NCBI GenBank assembly: GCA_021730945.1
Contig: JAKFYH010000025.1
Coordinates: 46,619 to 110,618 of the forward strand
From: Acidobacteriota bacterium
GTDB lineage: Bacteria > Acidobacteriota > Vicinamibacteria > Vicinamibacterales > UBA2999
Direction: 5' to 3'
Length of the DNA stretch: 64,000 nt
Part shown: one piece after another, positions 50,323 to 57,894 of the stretch
Layout of the letters: each line of letters starts with the position of its first letter
How positions within the stretch are numbered: position 1 is the first letter of the stretch
The notes under the pieces: model-generated
The model's database searches: none
What the model was told of the DNA's origin: nothing
What the model saw: the letters and a program-made list of their open reading frames with translations, nothing else
Program-made: the position numbers and the translations under genes

Positions 50323-51027
50323 TCACTCCTTCGTTGGCCTGGCGAGCGCGGCGGGACGCGCGGCGCCCTGCACGTCCTTCGCCGCATCAAGCACGATCAG
50401 TACACTGTAATTGTCGCAGACGGGATCGCTCAAGTAATCCTTGAGCAGCGCCCGGAACTCGAACCCCACCTTTTGCTGCATCGACAGCGTGGGGTCGTTG
50501 ATCCGGCCGTTCACGAGGCCCTCGTAATACTCTTCGGCGCTAATCTCGTGTTTGACGGCGCCAAAGCCGCTCATCATGCCTGCGGTGACCTGCCCCTTGA
50601 GCCCCAGCGCCCACACCAGCTCCTGGCGGGCGGCGTAGAGCGCCTGCGCCAGGCCCCGTCCGCGATACTCCGGGTGAACACCAATGTCGGCGCCGTACAG
50701 CCAGTCGCCGTCCGGTTGGTGCGAGGTCAACCAGCCGCCCTGAATGATGTCGGCAAACGTGTGCGTACGGTCGTTGAAATCGAAGTGCAACCGAATGGTC
50801 GCCGTGGCCGCGACCACGCGATCGCCATCGAGCCCGACCAGTTGGCCTTCGGGGAACAACTCCATGTGCTTCCGGTAGTGCGCCGCCTTGAAGCGTTCTT
50901 CATCGGCCAGCGTCGGAAACACGACGCGCTGAAGTTCTTCGAGTTGGCTGGCGTGTTCGGGGCGCGCTGACGTGATGATGAGACCGTCAGGCAGCACACG
51001 CCGATAGGCGCCCAGGGTGGCGGGCAT
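50323..51027 (-). CDS. GNAT family N-acetyltransferase
   Basis: A 234-residue acetyltransferase. The GNAT core is visible with ADIGVHPEYRGRGLAQALYAARQE near residue 110, containing the acetyl-CoA pyrophosphate loop (RGRGLA), preceded by beta-strand IIQGGWLTSHQPDGDWLYG. The C-terminal part (KVGFEFRALLKDYLSDPVCDNYSVLIVLD) is longer than in minimal GNATs. First gene of the minus-strand operon with gabT, amidohydrolase and aldehyde dehydrogenase; it may acetylate an amine or amino acid of the same pathway. ATG 51027 is set by the divergent gene: the two starts are 55 bp apart, so the promoters must overlap. Confidence 0.8.
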   Translation of the reverse strand: MPATLGAYRRVLPDGLIITSARPEHASQLEELQRVVFPTLADEERFKAAHYRKHMELFPEGQLVGLDGDRVVAATATIRLHFDFNDRTHTFADIIQGGWLTSHQPDGDWLYGADIGVHPEYRGRGLAQALYAARQELVWALGLKGQVTAGMMSGFGAVKHEISAEEYYEGLVNGRINDPTLSMQQKVGFEFRALLKDYLSDPVCDNYSVLIVLDAAKDVQGAARPAALARPTKE

Positions 51028-51082
51028 GGCGGGAGTATACTTCGCGCTGTCACGCCGTGGGCGTGGCGGCGCCCAAGGTCGC

Positions 51083-52876
51083 ATGCACTCCACCCATCGC
51101 CCGCTTGTCCGTCACCTGGTCGCGGTCGCCGCCCTCTGTTCGCTGACACTGGCGCTGTCGCTGTCGGCCCAGGCGCCCCCGCCCATCCGCCCGCCGCTCC
51201 ACCGCGACGTCGATGTGACCGTGCCGATGCGCGACGGAGTCGTCCTTCGCGCCGATGTCTTGCGTCCATCCAATCAGGGTCGCTTCCCGACGCTGGTCTA
51301 TCGCACGCCTTACGGCAAGCTGGCGGCGCAGGGTGAGGAGACGACGTTCGCCCGCGCGGTTGAGCGGGGCTACGCCGTGGTGATCCAGGACGTGCGCGGC
51401 CGCTATCGCTCGGATGGGGAGTTCCGGCCGTACGAAAGTGAAGGCCGCGACGGCTTCGACACCATTGAGTGGGCCGCGCGGCAACCCTGGTCCGACGGCA
51501 ACATCGGCACGTTCGGGTTGTCGTACCCCGGCGCCGTGCAGTGGCTGGCGGCGGTCGAGTCGCCGCCGCACTTGAAGGCCATGGTCCCGGCCATGACGTT
51601 TTCGACCCCTCAGAATTTCTTCTACACCTGGGGTGTCTGGGATTTGTCCTGGGCGTACTGGATCTGGCAGAACATCGCGCCAGACGCTCGCGTCAGAAAG
51701 AACCTGCCGGGACCTCGGACCGACGCCGAAGCACGCGCCGGCTGGCCGGACTTCGAGCGGAAATTCGCCGCCACGCTGCCGCTCGATCGACTCGAGGAAT
51801 TTCGCGATGTCGCGCCCTACTACTACGACTGGCTCCATCGACCGGCGGACGACCCGTTCTGGAAGTTTGCCGAGCTGAACGGCAAGTACTCGCGGACATC
51901 CGCCGCGGTGCTCAACCTGTCTGGCTGGCACGACGACAACTACGGCCCGGATGGCGCCACCACCAACTTTGCCGGCCTGATGCGATCGCGGGCGGGGCAA
52001 CCCTCGCGCACGGCGTTGCTGGTCGGTCCCTGGGTGCACGGCTCGGATGCCACGGCGCGCACCAAGTCCGGCGAACGCGAGTTTGGCCCCGCGGCGGCGA
52101 TTGACTACGACGATGTGGTGCTGGACTGGATGGATCGTCATGTGCGCGGACTGGGCGCTGATATAGCGCCCGAGCCCGCCGTGCGCTACTTCGTCATGGG
52201 CGACAACCGGTGGCAGACGGCCAGCGACTGGCCGCCACCGGCACGATCGCGGGTCTATTACCTCGCGCCGGCGGGCGCCACTAATCGAGTCGGCGCGCTG
52301 ACGTCCGAGCCGCCGGCCAAGGCCGGGACGCCGAGCACCTTCATCTCCGACCCTGAAGCGCCCGTGGCCAATCCCTACGATGGTGCCGGCGCGCACGACT
52401 ATCGGCGAATGGTCGATCGCTCCGATGTGCTGACGTTCGATTCGCCGCCGCTCGACCGCGACACCGAGGTCACGGGGCCGATCGTCGCCCGCATTTTCCT
52501 CTCGTGCGATTGCCGCGATACCGACCTGTGGGTCCGTCTTCTCGATGTCGCGCCTGACGGAACCGCCTACAACCTCATGAGCCCCGGGCTCGACGTGGTG
52601 CGGGCCAGTTATCGGGAGCTGGAGAAGGGGCGGCAACTGCTGGAGCCGGGCGAGATCTACGAGATCGGTCTCGACCACCTGATCACCAGCAACCTGTTCA
52701 AGCGCGGGCACCGCGTCCGCGTCCAGATTTCCGCGAGCTTTCTTCCCAACTTCTCACGTAACCTGCACACGGGCGAGCTCGAGACGGTGTCGGCGCGGCG
52801 GCAACGCGCCACCATTCGCATTCATCACGACGGCCCGCACGTGTCGCAGGTGGTGCTCCCGGTCGTCGACCGCTGA
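51083..52876 (+). CDS. CocE/NonD family exported hydrolase
   Basis: A 597-residue X-Pro dipeptidyl-peptidase/cocaine-esterase family hydrolase. ATG 51083 gives a signal peptide ending LSAQA (about residue 31). Catalytic block GTFGLSYPGAVQ near residue 146 has the nucleophile Ser (GxSY), the acid is in LSGWHDDNYG near residue 284 and His in VGPWVHGSD near residue 320; a C-terminal jelly-roll follows. It corresponds to the N-terminal half of the fusion at 27745 (SDGVARPHDE versus SDGEFRPYES), but stands alone without an M28 domain. It is divergent from the GNAT operon and 40 bp upstream of a secreted amidohydrolase gene on the same strand. Confidence 0.88.
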   Translation: MHSTHRPLVRHLVAVAALCSLTLALSLSAQAPPPIRPPLHRDVDVTVPMRDGVVLRADVLRPSNQGRFPTLVYRTPYGKLAAQGEETTFARAVERGYAVVIQDVRGRYRSDGEFRPYESEGRDGFDTIEWAARQPWSDGNIGTFGLSYPGAVQWLAAVESPPHLKAMVPAMTFSTPQNFFYTWGVWDLSWAYWIWQNIAPDARVRKNLPGPRTDAEARAGWPDFERKFAATLPLDRLEEFRDVAPYYYDWLHRPADDPFWKFAELNGKYSRTSAAVLNLSGWHDDNYGPDGATTNFAGLMRSRAGQPSRTALLVGPWVHGSDATARTKSGEREFGPAAAIDYDDVVLDWMDRHVRGLGADIAPEPAVRYFVMGDNRWQTASDWPPPARSRVYYLAPAGATNRVGALTSEPPAKAGTPSTFISDPEAPVANPYDGAGAHDYRRMVDRSDVLTFDSPPLDRDTEVTGPIVARIFLSCDCRDTDLWVRLLDVAPDGTAYNLMSPGLDVVRASYRELEKGRQLLEPGEIYEIGLDHLITSNLFKRGHRVRVQISASFLPNFSRNLHTGELETVSARRQRATIRIHHDGPHVSQVVLPVVDR

Positions 52877-52915
52877 AGCGTGAGGCCCGGAATGATTCAG
52901 AGAAGGAGATGGTCC

Positions 52916-54625
52916 ATGAAAGTTCGAGCGGTGTCCTGGGTCGGCCTGGCAGTAGTGGCGTTGACGACCGTGTCGTGCAGTACCACTCCGGCGCCGGCTG
53001 GGGGTGATGTCGCGGACCTGATGATCGTGAACGGCCGGGTGTTCACTGCCGACGAGCAGGGCACGGTGGCCGAGGCCGTGGCGATTGCCGGCAACAAGAT
53101 TCTCCGCGTCGGCACCGATCAGGAACTGGCCGCCCTCCGAGGGCCGGGCACCCGCGTCATCGATGCGCACGGCGCCACGGTCGCGCCGGGGTTCAACGAC
53201 TCGCATGTGCACTTTCTGAGCGGCGGCCAAACGCTGGGCGATGTCGATCTCGCCGGTCTGACCACGCTGGCGCAGGTCCAGGATGCGATTCGCGGTTTCG
53301 CGGCAAGCAAACCCGGCCTCGCATGGGTGAAGGGCCGCGGTTGGCTGTACTCGCCCTTCCCGGGCGGCACGCCGACCAAGTCGCAGCTCGACGCCGTGGT
53401 CGCCGATCGGCCGGCAGTGATGACGTGCTACGACGGCCACAGCATCTGGGTGAACTCGAAGGCGCTGGCCCTGGCCGGCATCACCAAGGACACGCCGAAT
53501 CCGGCCAACGGCGAGGTGGTCAAGGATCCGAAGACCGGCGAGCCCACCGGCCACTTGAAGGAGTCGGCCACCGACCTGGTGACCGCGATCATGCCGAAGC
53601 TGACCGAGGCCGATCGGCTGGCCGCGCTCGCCACCGCGGTGGCGCACGCGCATCGGTTCGGCGTTACCAGTGTGCAGAACGCGGGAGGCGATCCCAGCGA
53701 GATGGCGCTCTACGACCAGGCGCGCCGTGCTGGCGAGCTGAAGGTCCGCACCTACCTGGCCTTCTCGACAGATGCCGGCACGACCGAGGCCGATCTCGAT
53801 CGCATGGAAGAGGTCCGCAAGCAGTTCGGCGACGATCAGACGCTGAAGACCGGCGCGGTCAAGATCTATGCGGACGGCGTGATCGAGAGCCGGACCGCGG
53901 CGCTGCTGGCGCCCTACACGAACAGCACCAGCGCGGGCACGCCGAACCTGACCGCCGACGAGCTCAATCGCCTGGTCGCGATGGTCGACAAGCGCGGCTG
54001 GCAGATTTGGATCCACGCGATTGGCGATCGCGCCATCCGCATGTCGCTCGATGCGTTCGAACGGGCGGCGGCGGCCAATCCCGCGCCGGCCGGCGGCCGG
54101 CGCCATCGCCTCGAACACATCGAGACCATTGATGCCGCCGACATCCCCCGGTTTGGCAAGCTCGGCGTGATCGCTTCCCAGCAGCCCATGCACGTGCCGC
54201 TTGGCGACATGAACTCGGCGAACCCCGCCGGTCCATGGCCCGACAACATCGGTCCCGATCGCGCCTCACGCGCTTGGGCCTGGAAGAGCATTCACGATGC
54301 CGGCGGCCGGCTGACGTTCGGCAGCGACTGGCCGGTGGCGCCGCTCGGGCCGGGACTGGGCCTGTGGGTGGCGGCGACGCGAACCGGACCTGCGAACGCC
54401 GCCTCGCAGAAATTGACGATGCGTGACGCGCTTGATGGCTACACGCGGTGGCCGGCCTTCGCGTCGTTCGAGGAGCAGCGCAAGGGCACGCTGGCGCCGG
54501 GCATGCTGGCCGACGTGGTGATCCTGACCGACGACATCCAGGCGCGGCTGCCGGCCACCGCCGCCGATGTCGTGGTGGCGGCCACCATCTTCGACGGCAA
54601 GGTGGTCTACGAAAAACCCAAGTGA
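52916..54625 (+). CDS. YtcJ/AepA-type amidohydrolase (B), probable lipoprotein
   Basis: A 569-residue amidohydrolase. ATG 52916 follows AGAAGGAG. A signal ending VALTTVSC20 is a possible, not ideal, lipobox. Motifs: GFNDSHVHFLSGG near residue 85, WVKGRGWLYSPFPGG near residue 135, KIYADGVIESRTA near residue 315, WIHAIGDRAIRM near residue 362, HRLEHIETID and FGSDWPVAPLGP near residue 465, all family blocks with metal ligands. It is codirectional with the CocE gene and probably cotranscribed. Its stop lies close to the convergent amidohydrolase C, with a small remnant of a nitronate monooxygenase-like frame in the gap. Confidence 0.86.
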   Translation: MKVRAVSWVGLAVVALTTVSCSTTPAPAGGDVADLMIVNGRVFTADEQGTVAEAVAIAGNKILRVGTDQELAALRGPGTRVIDAHGATVAPGFNDSHVHFLSGGQTLGDVDLAGLTTLAQVQDAIRGFAASKPGLAWVKGRGWLYSPFPGGTPTKSQLDAVVADRPAVMTCYDGHSIWVNSKALALAGITKDTPNPANGEVVKDPKTGEPTGHLKESATDLVTAIMPKLTEADRLAALATAVAHAHRFGVTSVQNAGGDPSEMALYDQARRAGELKVRTYLAFSTDAGTTEADLDRMEEVRKQFGDDQTLKTGAVKIYADGVIESRTAALLAPYTNSTSAGTPNLTADELNRLVAMVDKRGWQIWIHAIGDRAIRMSLDAFERAAAANPAPAGGRRHRLEHIETIDAADIPRFGKLGVIASQQPMHVPLGDMNSANPAGPWPDNIGPDRASRAWAWKSIHDAGGRLTFGSDWPVAPLGPGLGLWVAATRTGPANAASQKLTMRDALDGYTRWPAFASFEEQRKGTLAPGMLADVVILTDDIQARLPATAADVVVAATIFDGKVVYEKPK

Positions 54626-54705
54626 GCCAGGGCGGCGGCGAGCCCTCGGCCGTCGGCAATGCCGCCGGAGGCGACCACCGGAATCAGCCGCGTCGTGATC
54701 GTGGC
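54620..54705 (-). pseudogene. Fragment of a nitronate monooxygenase-like FMN enzyme
   Basis: On the minus strand, directly after the stop of amidohydrolase C, about 25 codons read LIPVVASGGIADGRGLAAALAHLG before running into the opposite gene. IPVVASGGIADGRG is the FMN-phosphate-binding signature of nitronate monooxygenases (2-nitropropane dioxygenases). No start, N-terminal half or C-terminus accompanies it. Most likely the relic of a gene disrupted when the neighbouring amidohydrolase gene was inserted or rearranged. Confidence 0.5.
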
Positions 54706-54707
54706 GC

Positions 54708-56471
54708 TCAGCGTGCGGCCCCGCGATACACAACCTTGCCCCGGACCAGCGTCAGCTCGCACTGCATGTCCTTGAGCGCCGCGGTGGTGACCTCGTAGGG
54801 GTTGCGATCCCACACCGCCAGATCCGCATCCTTGCCCACTTCGATCGAACCGACGCGTTCGTCGAGGAACATCGTTCTGGCCGCCCAGATGGTGTACGAG
54901 CGCAGCGCCGTCTTGATGTCGACCGACTCCGCGGTGCCAAACGGTGTCGCCCCGTAGGTACCATTCAAAGTCTCGCGCGCCACGGCCGCCCACAGGCCGA
55001 GGCGTCCGGCAAATGGCGTCACCGGGTAATCGGAGCCGCCACCCCACTGCACGCCCTTGCGCGAGAAGGTCTTGAACGGGTTGAGCCGTTGATTGCGCAG
55101 CCGTCCGAAGTTGCCGGCGTAGTTGTCGCCGATCCACCACATGAAAGTAGACGAGGCCTCGGGATAGGCGGCGTCGTAGTCGCGTTGCAGGCGCGCCATG
55201 GTGTCGATGGCTCGATCGGTCGGGATGTTGCCGTGGATCAGGCCGTGGCGCAAACCGCGCGTCGGCTTGGCTTTCAGCATGCGGTCGTAGGTGTCGATCA
55301 CCCAGTCGATGGCGCGGTCGCCGATCGCATGCGTGCTCACGTGCACGCCGGCATTGTGCAGTGCGGTGACCATCTGGCGATATTCATCGGGCGGTGTCGA
55401 GGGATAGCCAGCGTTGCCAGTGTCGGTGTCGACCAGGTTCTTGTTCCAGTCGTCGTGCATCCACGCCGTGCGGGCGCCGCCGCTGCCGTCCATGTACATC
55501 TTGACGCCGCCGGAGATCAGCATGGCGTCGCCGGCCAGCCCGGCCTGCCGCGGGTTGGCCTGCACCCGGGCCATGACGGCCGCGCCATCCTCGAGACGAC
55601 GGGCGCCGGCCCAGAGGGCGAAGACGCGAACGCTCAGCCGGCCCTCGCGCAGCAGCTCCTGATAGAGCTCCCACTTCGCCTGGCCAATGCCGGGATCTTT
55701 GGCGCCGGTCATGCCCTCCTGGTTGAAGTCTTCGATGATCTTGATCAGCCCTTGCTTTTGCTGTTCGCGCGTCAGCGGCGGCACCAGGCGGCTGACCAGG
55801 CCCATGGCCGTTTCCTTCATCACGCCGGTCGGTGTGCCGTCGGCGGTGCGATCGATGGTGCCGGCCGGCGGGTCCTTGGTGTCCTTGCGCACTTCAGCCA
55901 TCTTCATGGCGTAGGTGTTGGCCACGCCGTAGTGGCCGGTCGTATGCGTGAGCCACACCGGGTTGTTCGGTGCCACCGCGTCGAGGTCGGCTGCGGTGAG
56001 GTAGCGCTGCTCGGCGTACTTGCCCTCGTCCCACCCGCGCCCGCGCACCCATTCACCGGGCTTCAAGCGCGCGACGTAGTCGGCCACTCGCTTCTGTGCC
56101 TCGGCAATGCTCTTGATCGAGGCGTCGCCGAGGTCGACCGTGAACAGCGCGTCGGCTTCGGTGAAGTGGACGTGGGTATCGATCAGGCCTGGCGTGACCG
56201 CCCGGCCGCGCAGGTCGATGACTTCGGTGGCGGCGCCGGCCAGGGTCTTGATGCGTTCGCTTGTGCCCACGGCCACGATCTTGCCGCCGGCAATGGCCAC
56301 CGCCTGGGAGACCGAATCGCGGGCGTCAACGGTGAGGACGCTGCCGTTGATGAGGATCACGTCGGCCGGCGCCTGCGCGAGCGGATGCCGCTCGCCCGAC
56401 CACAATGCCAGGACGCACCCAACCGCAATCAGGCTGCCGCGGAGAAGAAGAGGGGAGACTCTCATGTGCAT
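54708..56471 (-). CDS. YtcJ/AepA-type amidohydrolase (C), exported
   Basis: A 587-residue exported amidohydrolase related to the two others nearby. An N-terminal signal (RVSPLLLRGSLIAVGCVLALW) includes a Cys at 19 but ends ...HPLAQAPA, so ordinary cleavage is likely. Motifs: PGLIDTHVHFTEAD near residue 95, WVRGRGWDEGKYAEQ, KMYMDGSGGARTA near residue 325, STHAIGDRAIDWV near residue 373, HGLIHGNIPTD, and GGGSDYPVTPFAGR near residue 480. Two in-frame ATGs, 56471 and 56465, are both possible starts. It is convergent with amidohydrolase B. About 400 bp without a gene follow upstream, including the 35-bp repeat array. Confidence 0.87.
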   Translation of the reverse strand: MHMRVSPLLLRGSLIAVGCVLALWSGERHPLAQAPADVILINGSVLTVDARDSVSQAVAIAGGKIVAVGTSERIKTLAGAATEVIDLRGRAVTPGLIDTHVHFTEADALFTVDLGDASIKSIAEAQKRVADYVARLKPGEWVRGRGWDEGKYAEQRYLTAADLDAVAPNNPVWLTHTTGHYGVANTYAMKMAEVRKDTKDPPAGTIDRTADGTPTGVMKETAMGLVSRLVPPLTREQQKQGLIKIIEDFNQEGMTGAKDPGIGQAKWELYQELLREGRLSVRVFALWAGARRLEDGAAVMARVQANPRQAGLAGDAMLISGGVKMYMDGSGGARTAWMHDDWNKNLVDTDTGNAGYPSTPPDEYRQMVTALHNAGVHVSTHAIGDRAIDWVIDTYDRMLKAKPTRGLRHGLIHGNIPTDRAIDTMARLQRDYDAAYPEASSTFMWWIGDNYAGNFGRLRNQRLNPFKTFSRKGVQWGGGSDYPVTPFAGRLGLWAAVARETLNGTYGATPFGTAESVDIKTALRSYTIWAARTMFLDERVGSIEVGKDADLAVWDRNPYEVTTAALKDMQCELTLVRGKVVYRGAAR

Positions 56472-56709
56472 GTTGGCTCTTGGTTTCGAATCATACCTGC
56501 CCCATGCAGGCCGGGTCGTTCACAGTGTCTGATCGGGAAGATTCTCTCCCAAAACGACCGCGTCGTGATGCCGTCGAATGGTGTCCACCACCACGGGAAG
56601 CGGATCCGGCCGGACCTCCGCTGAGTCCGCTTCGCCCGCCACGGTCACGGCAAAGGCCAGCAGCAGTCGATCGCAGAAATGAGTCCATGTTGTCCCGGTA
56701 GTCTGTGTG
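56472..56709. other. Gene-free stretch upstream of amidohydrolase C
   Basis: No gene, tRNA or clear promoter was found. Near 56520 a half copy of the GTGTCTGA motif of the 4944-5023 inverted repeat occurs. The rest is GC-rich, without repeats, and grades into the tandem repeat that follows. Confidence 0.5.
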
Positions 56710-56867
56710 AAATCTGCGGCTGGGTCTTCGTCGTCATCTGCGTCAAATCTGCGGCTGGGTCTTCGTCGTCATCTACGTCAAATCTGCGGCTGGGTCTTCG
56801 TCGTCATCTGCGTCAAATCTGCGGCTGGCTCTTCGTCGTCATCTGCGTTCAATCTGCGGCTGGCTAT
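56710..56867. repeat. 35-bp tandem repeat, four full units plus a partial
   Basis: Units start at 56710, 56745, 56780, 56815 and 56850; the last is partial. The unit begins AAATCTGCGGCTGGGTCTTC and continues with GTCGTCATCTGCGTC; copies differ by at most a few bases. There are no unique spacers, so it is not a CRISPR. The period is not a multiple of three, so it is unlikely to be coding. It ends directly at the stop codon of the minus-strand gene 56873. Confidence 0.9.
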
Positions 56868-56872
56868 GCGGC

Positions 56873-57715
56873 CTAGATGGTCACCCCGAACCGACGAGCG
56901 AGCGCGAAGGCGCAGGCCAGCGACAGCACGCCGTAGACGATCATCCAGTGCATCCGCCAGCCGAAGAGATCGACCCCGGGTTCTGGATACGCCACTTCAA
57001 TCGAGGCGATGCGGCTGCCGGCCGGTAGCGGCGCTTCCGAAGGGTAGAGCACTTGATCGACCAGCCCGGTGGCGACGCTCAACGGTGAACGGCGCCCTGG
57101 CGCGGGCGACACCAGCAGCGACTTGGTCACCGCGGCGTCGCCGTCGCGCACGGTCAGCGCGTAGGCCCCCTCGACCGTCGGCCGCAAGCGCCAGACCACT
57201 TCATTCGAACCGGCCAGCCGCACCGCGCCGGTCTCGAGGCCGACCTCGGCGGGCGCTTCCAGCACCAGTGCGGCCGGTCCTGAATCCGCGGCCAGCTGCA
57301 CCGTGACGAGCGCCGGCTCTCCCGGCCGCAGGCCGTCGTAGCCATAGAAGGCCTGCAACTGCGCGATCACCAGCATCAACGGCACGCTCATCCAGGCGAG
57401 CGGCACCAACGACAGCAGGAGGTACCGCCCATTGCGCACGAGCACCTCGCCGAAGGCGCGCATCATCAGGCCGGGCTGATCGCCGTAGAGCCGAATCTCG
57501 AACAGCGCGGCCTGGATGCCGCGCTTGGTCTCGATCATCGCGGGCTGATTGGACGTGCGCGCGACCACCACCAGCATGACTGCCGCAGTCACCAGCGAGA
57601 CCAGCAGCAGGCTGACGAGCGGCGGCAGGCCCATCAGCGGCCCGAGCGTCAGGTCGAACGCCGTCACCAGCGCCGCGTTGAGCCCCGCCAGGGCGCGTTC
57701 AGGAAATGTAGCCAA
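56873..57715 (-). CDS. Hypothetical membrane protein with EMC3/YidC-like features
   Basis: A 280-residue membrane protein. Helices at about residues 10-50, 93-115 and 250-270 surround a cytoplasmic charged stretch (SNQPAMIETKRGIQAALFEIRLYGD, residues 56-80) and an exported beta-rich domain (residues 120-235). The helix-charged-helix layout recalls the core of Oxa1-superfamily proteins (YidC, EMC3), but this is tentative. TTG 57715 is the likely start and overlaps the end of the small upstream gene by 17 bp. It is the last gene of the four-gene operon 61934-56873, whose other products are exported phosphatase-fold proteins, so a role in their assembly or membrane insertion is possible. Confidence 0.65.
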   Translation of the reverse strand: MATFPERALAGLNAALVTAFDLTLGPLMGLPPLVSLLLVSLVTAAVMLVVVARTSNQPAMIETKRGIQAALFEIRLYGDQPGLMMRAFGEVLVRNGRYLLLSLVPLAWMSVPLMLVIAQLQAFYGYDGLRPGEPALVTVQLAADSGPAALVLEAPAEVGLETGAVRLAGSNEVVWRLRPTVEGAYALTVRDGDAAVTKSLLVSPAPGRRSPLSVATGLVDQVLYPSEAPLPAGSRIASIEVAYPEPGVDLFGWRMHWMIVYGVLSLACAFALARRFGVTI

Positions 57716-57893
57716 GCCCCTTCAACTTCTTCTTGATGTCTTCCTCGGAGTCGGAGCCCTCGAACTTGGCCAGCTCCTTCTCGATCACGTGCGTGACAAA
57801 CTCGTCCACCGACGAATAGCCGGCGAGGTCGCTGTAGCGCTTCACCTTCGCCAGCAACGCCTTGTCCAGCTTGATGCCCGAACCAAAGAACAT
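57699..57893 (-). CDS. Small conserved protein (64 aa), possible ribbon-helix-helix-like
   Basis: A 64-residue protein beginning MFFGSGIKLDKALLAKVKRYSD at ATG 57893. KLDKALLAKVKRYSDLAGYSSVDEFVTHVIEKELAKFE has the strand-helix-helix pattern of ribbon-helix-helix proteins, followed by an acidic/basic tail (DSEEDIKKKLKGLGYIS). In-frame extension to 57935 is possible but would overlap the upstream phosphatase-fold gene. It starts 2 bp after that gene's stop and overlaps the membrane protein gene, so it is translated with both. Whether it binds DNA or is a protein partner of the operon cannot be decided. Confidence 0.65.
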   Translation of the reverse strand: MFFGSGIKLDKALLAKVKRYSDLAGYSSVDEFVTHVIEKELAKFEGSDSEEDIKKKLKGLGYIS

Positions 57894-57894
57894 G

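Noticed and set aside
56710..56867. Possible CRISPR array
   Set aside because: Repeats are directly adjacent with no unique spacers and no cas genes nearby.
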